Shown: positions 18,243-25,976 of the stretch, one piece after another
Position numbering within the stretch: the first letter of the stretch is position 1
Layout of the letters: each line of letters starts with the position of its first letter
Origin: Pseudoalteromonas phenolica
GTDB taxonomy: Bacteria; Pseudomonadota; Gammaproteobacteria; Enterobacterales; Alteromonadaceae
Assembly (NCBI RefSeq): GCF_005886345.1
Contig: NZ_PNEC01000010.1
Location: 62,001-126,000 of the forward strand
Length of the DNA: 64,000 bases
Direction of reading: 5' to 3'
Notes under the pieces: generated by a model
Told to the model about the DNA's origin: nothing
The model's input: the letters and a program-made list of their open reading frames with translations, nothing else
Databases searched by the model: none
Translations under genes and position numbers: made by a program

Positions 18243-20135
18243 ATGGCAATCGAAATTCATGTTCCAGACATTGGTGCGGATGAGGTTGAAGTAACTGAGA
18301 TCCTAGTTAACGTAGGTGACACAGTTGAAGTTGATCAATCTCTTATCACTGTTGAAGGTGATAAAGCTTCAATGGAAGTGCCAGCTGCGCAAGCGGGTAC
18401 AGTGAAAGAAATTAAAGTAGCTGAAGGCGACACTGTTGCAACTGGCTCTTTAATTATGATTTTTGATGCTGCGGGTGATGCACCTGCAGCAGCCGAGCCT
18501 GAAGCACCAGCAGCCCCAGCGGCTGCACCTGCTCCAGCAGCGGCATCTGAATTAAAAGAAGTTCACGTACCAGACATCGGTGGTGACGAGGTTGAAGTAA
18601 CTGAGATCATGGTTGCTGTAGGCGACGTGGTTGAAGCTGACCAATCAATCTTAAACGTAGAAGGCGACAAGGCTTCTATGGAAGTACCAGCACCATTTGG
18701 CGGTACAGTAGTCGATATCAAAGTTGAAGTTGGCGGCAAAGTATCAACGGGCTCGCTAGTATTCGTATTTGAAACAGGTGCATCTGCGCCGGTAGCTGTT
18801 GAAGCGGCTCCTGCGGCAGCGCCTGCTCCAGCAGCGTCGGCAGAAGTTAAAGAAGTTCATGTGCCAGACATCGGCGGTGACGAAGTTGAAGTAACCGAAG
18901 TCATGGTTGCGGTAGGCGATGTAGTTGAAGCTGACCAATCAATCTTAAACGTAGAAGGTGATAAGGCTTCTATGGAAGTACCAGCACCATTTGCCGGTAC
19001 GGTTAAAGAAGTGAAAGTTGAAGTTGGCGATAAAGTGTCGACTGGTTCTCTTGTTTTTGTATTTGAAACGCAAGGCTCTGCACCTGCTCCTGTAGCGGCG
19101 CCAGCACCTGCAAAAGCGGCTCCAGCAGCACCTGCGGCAAAACCAGCGCCAGCAGCGGCACCTGCAGCTTCAGCACAAAAAGATGAATTTGTAGCGAACG
19201 ACCAATACGCACATGCATCACCTGTAGTTCGTCGTTTAGCACGTGAGTTTGGTGTAAACCTAGCGCGCGTTAAGGGCACCGGTCGCAAGAACCGTGTACT
19301 TAAAGAAGACGTACAAAACTACGTGAAAGAGTTAGTGAAGCAAGTTGAATCAGGTCAGCTATCTAAAGGTGGCAACACTGGTGGTGGCGAGCTAAACCTA
19401 ATTCCTTGGCCAAAAGTAGACTTTAGCAAGTTTGGTGAAGTTGAAGAGAAGAAACTTTCTCGTATTCAAAAGCTTTCTGGTGCAAACCTTCACCGTAACT
19501 GGGTACAGATCCCACATGTTACGCAATTTGACGAAGCAGACATCACAACGCTAGAAGCATTCCGTAAAGAGCAGAATGTACTGGCTGAGAAGAAGAAAAT
19601 GGGTGTGAAGATCACTCCACTAGTATTCGTAATGAAAGCAGCAGCTAAAGCACTTGAAGAGTTCCCAACGTTTAATTCATCACTGTCTGAAGATGGCGAA
19701 AGCTTAATTCTTAAGAAGTATGTAAACATTGGTATCGCAGTAGATACACCAAATGGTCTAGTTGTTCCTGTTGTTCGTGATGTGAACAAAAAAGGCATCA
19801 TTGAGTTATCTCGCGAGTTGATGGAAATTTCTAAGAAAGCACGTGAGGGTAAACTAACTGCATCTGATATGCAGGGCGGTTGTTTCACGATTTCTAGCCT
19901 AGGCGGCATCGGTGGTACTGCGTTTACACCAATCGTAAATGCACCAGAAGTCGCTATCTTAGGTGTGTCTAAGTCTGACATGAAGCCGAAGTGGAATGGT
20001 AAAGAGTTTGAGCCGCGCCTAATGGTGCCGCTAAGCTGTTCATACGACCACCGTGTAATTGACGGTGCGTTAGCAGCACGCTTTACTGCAACACTTGCAG
20101 CTTACCTGAGCGACATTCGTCAGCTGGTAATGTAA
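18243..20135 (+). CDS. aceF: Dihydrolipoyl acetyltransferase (PDH E2), three lipoyl domains
   Basis: E2 forms the core of the PDH complex and passes acetyl groups to CoA. The 630-residue protein has three N-terminal lipoyl domains, each with the lipoylated lysine in GDKASME, near residues 41, 144 and 242. Ala-Pro-rich flexible linkers join them. A peripheral-subunit-binding domain ([20 protein letters not shown]) lies near 330-360, followed by the catalytic domain ending in [14 protein letters not shown] with active-site His and Asp. Lipoyl domains 2 and 3 are nearly identical at the DNA level. AceF sits between aceE and a terminator that separates it from lpd. Confidence 0.98.
   Translation: MAIEIHVPDIGADEVEVTEILVNVGDTVEVDQSLITVEGDKASMEVPAAQAGTVKEIKVAEGDTVATGSLIMIFDAAGDAPAAAEPEAPAAPAAAPAPAAASELKEVHVPDIGGDEVEVTEIMVAVGDVVEADQSILNVEGDKASMEVPAPFGGTVVDIKVEVGGKVSTGSLVFVFETGASAPVAVEAAPAAAPAPAASAEVKEVHVPDIGGDEVEVTEVMVAVGDVVEADQSILNVEGDKASMEVPAPFAGTVKEVKVEVGDKVSTGSLVFVFETQGSAPAPVAAPAPAKAAPAAPAAKPAPAAAPAASAQKDEFVANDQYAHASPVVRRLAREFGVNLARVKGTGRKNRVLKEDVQNYVKELVKQVESGQLSKGGNTGGGELNLIPWPKVDFSKFGEVEEKKLSRIQKLSGANLHRNWVQIPHVTQFDEADITTLEAFRKEQNVLAEKKKMGVKITPLVFVMKAAAKALEEFPTFNSSLSEDGESLILKKYVNIGIAVDTPNGLVVPVVRDVNKKGIIELSRELMEISKKAREGKLTASDMQGGCFTISSLGGIGGTAFTPIVNAPEVAILGVSKSDMKPKWNGKEFEPRLMVPLSCSYDHRVIDGALAARFTATLAAYLSDIRQLVM
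18555..18775 (+). repeat. Lipoyl-domain repeat, copy 2 of aceF
   Basis: This segment matches 18849-19069 at a constant offset of 294 bp (98 codons) with few mismatches, many silent. It encodes the second lipoyl domain. Copy 1, near 18250-18470, is much more diverged. Confidence 0.85.
18849..19069 (+). repeat. Lipoyl-domain repeat, copy 3 of aceF
   Basis: Near-identical partner of 18555-18775, encoding the third lipoyl domain. The similarity extends over the whole domain and stops in the Ala-Pro linkers, as expected for domain duplication kept similar by gene conversion. Confidence 0.85.
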
Positions 20136-20141
20136 AACTCA

Positions 20142-20170
20142 AAAATCCCACTGATTTTCAGTGGGATTTT
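20142..20170 (+). terminator. Terminator after aceF
   Basis: AAAATCCCACTGA pairs with TCAGTGGGATTTT across a TTT loop, and the stem ends in a T run. It starts seven bases after the aceF stop and should separate or attenuate transcription into lpd, which lies 145 bp further on. Confidence 0.85.
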
Positions 20171-20314
20171 GTTTGTATCCTCTGATACAATCGACGCACA
20201 CTTTTTTAGTCTGCCCCTTGTTCCTCCTGACAAATGGATGACATGGCAGTGAGTATAACGAGTAGGGCAACGCCAATTTGGCATAACCCGTTCGCAAAAT
20301 ATTAAGGTTAAAAC

Positions 20315-21742
20315 ATGAGCAACGAGATCAAAACTCAAGTTGTTGTACTAGGCGGTGGTCCTGGTGGTTACTCTGCAGCTTTCCGTGCTGCTGATTTAGG
20401 TTTAGACGTTACACTTATCGAATCACGTAACACTCTAGGTGGTGTTTGCTTGAACGTAGGTTGTATCCCTTCAAAAGCATTACTTCACGTTGCTAAAGTA
20501 ATCGACGACGCGAGCGAAATGGCATCTCACGGTGTTACTTTCGGTGCTCCACAAATCGACCTAGACAAAATCCGCTCTTGGAAAGAGTCAGTAATCGGTC
20601 AATTAACTGGTGGCTTAGACGGCATGGCGAAGATGCGTAAAGTTAACGTTGTTAATGGTTACGGTAAATTCACAGGTGCTAACACTATCGCTGTTGAATG
20701 CGAAAACGGTACTACAACGGTTACTTTCGACAATGCAATCATTGCAGCGGGTTCTCAGCCTGTAAACCTACCTTTTATCCCACAAGATGAGCGTGTAATC
20801 GATTCTACTGGTGCGCTTGAGCTTAAAGACGTACCAGAGAAGCTACTTGTATTAGGTGGTGGTATCATCGGTCTTGAGATGGGTACTGTTTACCGTGCGC
20901 TAGGTTCACAAATCGACGTTGTTGAATTTGCTGATCAGTTAGTACCAGCAGCTGATAAAGACATCATTAAGATTTACCAGAAATACGTTAAGAACAAGTT
21001 CAACGTAATGCTTTCTACAAAAGTAGTGGCTGTTGAAGCGAAAGAAGACGGTCTATACGTATCATTCGAAGGCAAGAATGCTCCGGCTGAGCCTGTACGT
21101 TACGACAAAGTACTTGTTGCTGTAGGTCGTACACCTAACGGTAAACTACTTGACGCTGAAAAAGCGGGCGTAGTTGTTGATGAGCGTGGCTTCATCAACA
21201 CTGATAAGCAAATGAAGACAAACGTAAACCACATCTTCGCGATTGGTGACATCGTTGGTCAACCAATGCTTGCGCACAAAGCAGTTCACGAAGCACACGT
21301 TGCTGCAGAAGTTATCTCTGGTCAGAAGCACTACTTCGATCCTAAGTGTATTCCTTCAATCGCATACACAGATCCAGAAATCGCTTGGGTTGGTGTAACT
21401 GAGAAAGAAGCAAAAGAGCAAGGCCTTAACATTGAAACTGCGGTATTCCCGTGGGCAGCATCTGGCCGTGCAATCGCTTCAGCTCGTACTGAAGGTTCAA
21501 CTAAGCTTATCTTCGATAAAGACTCTGGTCGCGTTATCGGTGGTGCTATGGTTGGTATCAACGCAGGTGAGATGCTTGGTGAGATCGGCCTAGCGGTAGA
21601 AATGGGTGCAGACGGTGAAGACCTAGCGCTTACTATCCACGCTCACCCAACGCTGAACGAGTCAATCGGTCTAGCTGCTGAAATCTTTGAAGGTTCAATC
21701 ACTGACCTACCAAACAAAAAAGCAGTGAAAAAGAAGAAGTAA
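20315..21742 (+). CDS. lpdA: Dihydrolipoamide dehydrogenase (E3)
   Basis: E3 reoxidises the lipoyl arms of pyruvate, 2-oxoglutarate and glycine complexes, passing electrons through FAD to NAD+. The 475 residues show the FAD-binding GGGPGGYSAAFRAADLG, the redox-active disulfide in GGVCLNVGCIPSK, the NAD-binding GGGIIGLEMG, and the C-terminal catalytic HAHPTLNES. A terminator upstream and a 179-bp gap suggest that it has its own promoter, as in E. coli, which fits its sharing among several complexes. TAAGG lies upstream of the ATG. Confidence 0.98.
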   Translation: MSNEIKTQVVVLGGGPGGYSAAFRAADLGLDVTLIESRNTLGGVCLNVGCIPSKALLHVAKVIDDASEMASHGVTFGAPQIDLDKIRSWKESVIGQLTGGLDGMAKMRKVNVVNGYGKFTGANTIAVECENGTTTVTFDNAIIAAGSQPVNLPFIPQDERVIDSTGALELKDVPEKLLVLGGGIIGLEMGTVYRALGSQIDVVEFADQLVPAADKDIIKIYQKYVKNKFNVMLSTKVVAVEAKEDGLYVSFEGKNAPAEPVRYDKVLVAVGRTPNGKLLDAEKAGVVVDERGFINTDKQMKTNVNHIFAIGDIVGQPMLAHKAVHEAHVAAEVISGQKHYFDPKCIPSIAYTDPEIAWVGVTEKEAKEQGLNIETAVFPWAASGRAIASARTEGSTKLIFDKDSGRVIGGAMVGINAGEMLGEIGLAVEMGADGEDLALTIHAHPTLNESIGLAAEIFEGSITDLPNKKAVKKKK

Positions 21743-21763
21743 TTCTTTGATTTAAAGCTTTAA

Positions 21764-21789
21764 AAAAAACCCGCTTCGGCGGGTTTTTT
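21764..21789 (+). terminator. Terminator after lpd
   Basis: AAAAAACCCGC and GCGGGTTTTTT pair around a TTCG tetraloop, an extra-stable classical Rho-independent terminator. The flanking A and T runs also make it usable from the opposite strand, where the outer-membrane protein gene ends 23 bp away. Confidence 0.92.
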
Positions 21790-21811
21790 GTTTTTTAATC
21801 ATCAATGATTA

Positions 21812-22432
21812 TTAGAACTGGTAGTGCCAAAATACACCAAATTGATTTGCATCTACTGTTCCTTTGTAGCTTCCATAACTGCCATAACCTAAATAGACTT
21901 TTTCATTGTAGTCGTAACTATTAGACACATATCTTACTTCAATCATGCTATTGTATGATTCAAGTTCATAACCAATTGAAACCACTGAGCCTAAGGCGCT
22001 ATCAAATTCTAACTTTGAAGACTCAACTTCAAGTTCAGGGCTTAGGTGATATGTCAAACCTAAGCCAATTTTAAATTTTTCATTAAGTTGGTAATAAGGT
22101 ATCGCGTCTAAAACAAATCGCGAGATTTCGGCATCTAAATTTTCTGCATTATCTGAATCTGAAAAATAACTTAAGTTGGTAGCTAGAGACCACTTTTCAC
22201 TAATCGAATAATTAAGGCCAAATCCAAAACTTAAACCTTTGCCTGTTTTAATTGATTGATCCGAACTATCTTCATAGTTTATTTCTACCAGTTTTTCACC
22301 GCCAACAGAGTACCCCATAAACGCTGAAAAGCCTATATCAGAGCCGTCTTCCTGAACTAAATTAGCATCATTCGCTAAAGCATTGCCGCTGATTAATGCT
22401 GATAAGGCAAGACCCGAAATCATTTTTATCAT
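21812..22432 (-). CDS. Outer-membrane beta-barrel protein
   Basis: From the ATG at 22432 the product is 206 residues with a signal peptide (ISGLALSALISGNALA). It continues as alternating amphipathic strands and ends in a C-terminal aromatic (FWHYQF), the signature of outer-membrane barrels recognised by BamA. The size suits an eight-stranded OmpA/OmpW-like barrel without a periplasmic domain. I chose this start because GGAATAAAATA lies upstream and a longer frame to 22528 would place 32 untypical residues before the signal peptide. The function is unknown. It lies downstream of phaC on the same strand, but 195 bp and a hairpin separate them. Confidence 0.65.
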   Translation of the reverse strand: MIKMISGLALSALISGNALANDANLVQEDGSDIGFSAFMGYSVGGEKLVEINYEDSSDQSIKTGKGLSFGFGLNYSISEKWSLATNLSYFSDSDNAENLDAEISRFVLDAIPYYQLNEKFKIGLGLTYHLSPELEVESSKLEFDSALGSVVSIGYELESYNSMIEVRYVSNSYDYNEKVYLGYGSYGSYKGTVDANQFGVFWHYQF

Positions 22433-22589
22433 TATTTTATTCCATTTATTAAAATCGGGTGTATTGTATTTTATTAAAACTTTTAAAAGAAGGAGTGCTC
22501 CGCGCTGAATGTAAACTTTTGTAAACAAAATATTTTATGTTTGGTTGTAAAGAGCTACCTTGAAGTTTTTACTTGATTACCGAGAGAAG

Positions 22590-22620
22590 CTCTTTGGCTT
22601 TTTGCTATAAAGCCAAAGAG
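22590..22620 (-). terminator. Hairpin downstream of phaC
   Basis: CTCTTTGGCTTT pairs with AAAGCCAAAGAG, a long perfect stem six bases after the phaC stop. The following bases on the minus strand (CTTCTC) lack a clean U-tract, so termination may be incomplete or the hairpin may mainly stabilise the mRNA end. Confidence 0.55.
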
Positions 22621-22626
22621 AATTAG

Positions 22627-24396
22627 TTATAGACTAACCTTTACATACTCTCCAGGTGCATCATAAATCCCCGGCTTTTCATCAGTATGCGTTGCTATGG
22701 CGTCTACTTTTGTGTCATTTAGATTGTTAAGCCACTGGTGCCAGTGAGGCCACCAAGAGCCAGTTTGATGCTGCGCTTTATCAAACCAATCTTGTGCTTC
22801 ACCTTTGGCCTCTGGGCCATAAAAGTAACCGTACTTATTTGCCTCAGGTGCATTAATTACACCGGCAATGTGGCCACTCTCACCTAGTACAAAGGTCACT
22901 GGGCTTGCGGTATTTTGCACACCTTTAAATGTGGCTTGCCAAAGCGCAATATGATCATCACGCGTAGAAAGCATATAAATCGGTGTTTTTACCTTGCTCA
23001 AATCAATTTTAGTGCCGCGAATACTGATTGCTTTTGGCTCTACCAGCTTGTTTTCTAGATAGAGATTACGCAGCATAAAATTATGACATGCTGCAGTAAG
23101 GTTGGTACTGTCGCCATTCCAATAGAGCAAGTCCATATTCATAGGTGCTTTGCCTTTGAGGTAATTATTCACATAATAATTCCAGTACAGGCTGTTTTCT
23201 CTGAGCATACTGAATGCGGTGCCGAGTGAGTGACCATGCATCACACCATTTTCAGTGTTATACGCCTCAAGCGCTGAAATTGTTGGCTCATTGATAAAGA
23301 CACCAATCTCTCCAGGTTGAGCAAAGTCGAGTAAGGTGGTTAATAAAGTTGCACTTTTAATACGTTGCTTCATACGTTTGGCTGTGAAATAAGCCAATGT
23401 AGTGGTCAGCAAAGTACCGCCAATACAATAGCCCATGGCATTGACATAGGTTGTGCCTATATGTTTCTCGATGGCATCAAGGGCAGCAATCACGCCATCG
23501 ACCACATAATCTTCAAAGCTGATGTGTGCCATACTTGGATCAGGGTTTTTCCACGACATCATAAATACGGTGTGGCCTTGATCGACAGCCCATTTCACCA
23601 TTGAGTTTTGTTGTTGCAAATCTAAGATATAATACTTGTTCACATAAGGTGGAATGATTACTAAAGGCGTCTCGAGTACTTGCTCTGTGGTTGCACTGTA
23701 TTGGATTAATTCAAATAAATGGTTTTGATAGACCACACGACCTGGGGTAGTGGCTAGGTCTTCCCCGAGTTTATAAGCTTGCTCTTCAGTCATGCTAATA
23801 CGCAGCATGTCTTGGCTTTTGTCTAAGTCTTTTTTAAGCAGCTCAAAACCTTTCACCAGGTTTTCACCTTTTGACTCTAGGGTGAGTTTAAGTAATTCAG
23901 GGTTAGTGCTAATAAAGTTACTGGGCGCAAGCGAGTTAATGGTTTGTCTGGCAAAAAACTCAAGGCGTTCTTTTTGTTTTTCGTCTAGACCTTGAGTATC
24001 ACGAATGTTTTGTAACAGTGACTCACCAAATAATAAGTAACTTTGTTTGATGTAGTTAAACCATGGGTTCTGTTGCCATTGCTCGTCTTTAAAGCGGCGG
24101 TCGCCACGCTCTTCAGTGATGACAGGCGCAACGTTTTCGTCACCGGCTTGCATCGCATTTTGCATTATCTGCAATTGCTGTTGCCACCAGTTCGTTTGAT
24201 TCTTTATTAATGTCTCAGGCTGTTGGCTTAGTGCTTGAAGCCAAGTGGTAAAGTCTTTGCTGTTTTGCTCATTTAAAGCTTGCTGTACAGGGCTTTGTTG
24301 GCTCAGGCTTTGGGTAAAGGAGTTAAAAATTTCTTGGTTTTGTTGCCACCAAGATTGCATCGTAGCATTTAAGGCGTCGTTATCCATCTTCATCAT
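22627..24396 (-). CDS. phaC: Class I polyhydroxyalkanoate synthase
   Basis: PhaC polymerises (R)-3-hydroxyacyl-CoA into storage polyester granules. The protein is 589 residues long, the size of class I synthases. The nucleophile Cys, about residue 324, sits in the lipase-like box GYCIGG. The catalytic Asp lies in MLSTRDDHIA and the His in GESGHIAGV; LDFAQPGEIGVFI and the Trp-rich C-terminus are also typical. The start is taken at ATG-ATG (24396) behind AGGACAATC; an upstream in-frame ATG would add 18 residues with three cysteines and no ribosome binding site. The gene is last in phaB-phaP-phaC. Confidence 0.96.
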   Translation of the reverse strand: MMKMDNDALNATMQSWWQQNQEIFNSFTQSLSQQSPVQQALNEQNSKDFTTWLQALSQQPETLIKNQTNWWQQQLQIMQNAMQAGDENVAPVITEERGDRRFKDEQWQQNPWFNYIKQSYLLFGESLLQNIRDTQGLDEKQKERLEFFARQTINSLAPSNFISTNPELLKLTLESKGENLVKGFELLKKDLDKSQDMLRISMTEEQAYKLGEDLATTPGRVVYQNHLFELIQYSATTEQVLETPLVIIPPYVNKYYILDLQQQNSMVKWAVDQGHTVFMMSWKNPDPSMAHISFEDYVVDGVIAALDAIEKHIGTTYVNAMGYCIGGTLLTTTLAYFTAKRMKQRIKSATLLTTLLDFAQPGEIGVFINEPTISALEAYNTENGVMHGHSLGTAFSMLRENSLYWNYYVNNYLKGKAPMNMDLLYWNGDSTNLTAACHNFMLRNLYLENKLVEPKAISIRGTKIDLSKVKTPIYMLSTRDDHIALWQATFKGVQNTASPVTFVLGESGHIAGVINAPEANKYGYFYGPEAKGEAQDWFDKAQHQTGSWWPHWHQWLNNLNDTKVDAIATHTDEKPGIYDAPGEYVKVSL

Positions 24397-24457
24397 GATT
24401 GTCCTAATGACACAACTAGACGCTGCTTGGGTGTCGCAGCATAAAGGCAAGAAGTGC

Positions 24458-24483
24458 AGGCAGCGGCAGAAATACCGCTGCCT
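24458..24483 (-). promoter_or_regulatory. Intercistronic hairpin between phaP and phaC
   Basis: AGGCAGCGG and CCGCTGCCT form a perfect nine-base GC-rich stem with an eight-base loop, nine bases beyond the phaP stop. No U-tract follows. A second, weaker GCTGC/GCAGC hairpin lies at about 24423-24440. Such structures can protect the upstream message or partly stop transcription, raising phasin relative to synthase. Confidence 0.6.
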
Positions 24484-24492
24484 AAGTAAGTC

Positions 24493-24837
24493 TTAAGCTT
24501 GAGCAGTTTGCATTTGCTCTTTAGTTAGAGTTTCAAGGTTATCTTTGAACTCTTGACCTAGCTTAGTTAGTTTTTGACCGTCTTCGATCATTTGCTGGCT
24601 TAGCTGGGTCATTGCTGACACTTGGCTTAAGTTAAAATCGATTGCTGATTTTACATCTTGTACTTCAGTCGCTGCTTTTAATTGCGATACTGAAGCATTT
24701 GAGATGTTTTGTACTGCATCAATTTGAATGCTCGCTAGCTGTTCAATGTTCTTTGCAACAAGTTGGTTGAACTTGATAGCTGGACCAAAAAACTTTTGGT
24801 TTTGTTCAGTTAGCGTGTTTAGTAAATCAGTATACAT
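24493..24837 (-). CDS. phaP: Phasin family granule-associated protein
   Basis: A 114-residue, almost entirely helical, Gln- and Leu-rich protein without signal peptide or membrane segment. The N-terminal pattern FFGPAIKFNQLVAKNIEQLA and the amphipathic helices are typical of phasins, which coat polyhydroxyalkanoate granules and control their size. Its place between phaB and phaC supports the call. AAAGGAAAAC precedes the ATG, a strong ribosome binding site suited to abundant expression. A stable hairpin follows the gene. Confidence 0.9.
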   Translation of the reverse strand: MYTDLLNTLTEQNQKFFGPAIKFNQLVAKNIEQLASIQIDAVQNISNASVSQLKAATEVQDVKSAIDFNLSQVSAMTQLSQQMIEDGQKLTKLGQEFKDNLETLTKEQMQTAQA

Positions 24838-24906
24838 AATGTTTTCCTTTTGAGTCGTTGAGATTGTGCAAAAATGGGTTGAGCGTTAACTACTTACTCA
24901 ACTAAC

Positions 24907-25656
24907 TTAATTCATGTATAAACCGCCGTTTAAGGCGAGTGTTTCACCAGTGATATAAGCTGCATCGTCAGATGCTAAAAAGTTCACTGCTTTGGCAACT
25001 TCCTCAGGTGTCGCTAAACGTTGCATAGGTACTTGACCGCGAATGTTATCGAGTACCTCTGGTTTCATTGCTGCAACCATCGGGGTTTCTGTATAACCAG
25101 GGGCAACCACATTCACTGTGACACCAGAACGTGCACCTTCATAAGCCAAAGATTTAGAAAAGCCGATCATGCCTGCTTTTGCAGCGGCATAGTTTGCTTG
25201 ACCAAATTGGCCTTTTTGACCATTTACACTTGAGATGTTGATAATACGACCTTGCTTTTGTGCACACATATGCGCAAACAACGGCTGGGTCATATTGAAA
25301 AGCGAGTTTAAGTTGGTATCGATCACTTCACGCCATTGTTCAATCGACATTTTTTTGAAAGTAGTATCTCTTGTTATCCCTGCGTTGTTGACTAATACAT
25401 CGATGTGTTGATGCTCTTCAATAAGTTCATCAAGGGCTACTTTACATGCTTGTGTGTCAGTCACATCTAAAAATGCAGCTTGTACTTGCTGAGGGTTGAT
25501 ATTTGTCTCGTTTAGCCATTTATCAAAGTCGGCTTGAGTACGACGTTGACTTGCAACGGCAATAACAAAAAATTGATTCTCTACAAGAGATTGAACGATG
25601 GCAGTACCAATGCCACCGAAAGCGCCAGTCACGATGGCAGTTTTTTGTATATCCAT
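24907..25656 (-). CDS. phaB: Acetoacetyl-CoA reductase
   Basis: A short-chain dehydrogenase of 249 residues that makes (R)-3-hydroxybutyryl-CoA for PhaC using NADPH. The nucleotide-binding TGAFGGIGTA lies at the N-terminus, LVNNAGITRDTTFKKM in the middle, and the catalytic Ser-Tyr-Lys triad is formed with NISSVNGQKGQFGQANYAAA (Tyr156) and Lys160. The Asn-Gly-Gln-Lys-Gly-Gln-Phe-Gly-Gln pattern is typical of PhaB versus FabG. AGGGAAACC precedes the ATG. It is first in the operon; no thiolase (phaA) is present in the window. Confidence 0.94.
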   Translation of the reverse strand: MDIQKTAIVTGAFGGIGTAIVQSLVENQFFVIAVASQRRTQADFDKWLNETNINPQQVQAAFLDVTDTQACKVALDELIEEHQHIDVLVNNAGITRDTTFKKMSIEQWREVIDTNLNSLFNMTQPLFAHMCAQKQGRIINISSVNGQKGQFGQANYAAAKAGMIGFSKSLAYEGARSGVTVNVVAPGYTETPMVAAMKPEVLDNIRGQVPMQRLATPEEVAKAVNFLASDDAAYITGETLALNGGLYMN

Positions 25657-25976
25657 GATGGTTTCCCTACATCTTTTATGACAATTTAACTGCTTTTGTC
25701 ATGTTTGCTTGAGATAACAAACACTGTGTAAACAATTTAATGAACATCACACAATGTGCGTTGAATTAATTCATTATTGGGCAAAAAAGTGACAGTTTTT
25801 TAACTAAACCATGACTATTTTAAGAACTCACTCTAGCTGCTTAATTTAAGCGTAAACCCCATAGCGCGGTTTATCATATAGTCTATCGTTATGCTCGAAA
25901 TTTACACAATTTATAACTTGATCTAAATCTAGTTTTCTTTACTAAACTAATGAAAGGACAAATATAAGGTTGAGCT
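25657..25976. promoter_or_regulatory. Divergent region between phaB and kinase-like gene (320 bp)
   Basis: This gap must hold the pha operon promoter on the minus strand and the promoter of the histidine kinase-like gene on the plus strand. It is AT-rich and has no terminator or gene. The clearest structure is TAAACC (25853-25858) facing GGTTTA (25868-25873), a six-base inverted repeat with nine bases between. I could not pick a convincing -35/-10 pair. Confidence 0.35.

Noticed and set aside
18857..19288. Minus-strand open frame of 143 codons in aceF
   Set aside because: It mirrors the Ala/Pro-rich linkers and lipoyl repeats of aceF; the translation is low-complexity Thr/Ala/Gly and has no ribosome binding site.
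19490..19981. Minus-strand open frame of 163 codons in aceF
   Set aside because: Antisense of the conserved E2 catalytic domain. Codon bias of the highly expressed plus strand creates open antisense frames.
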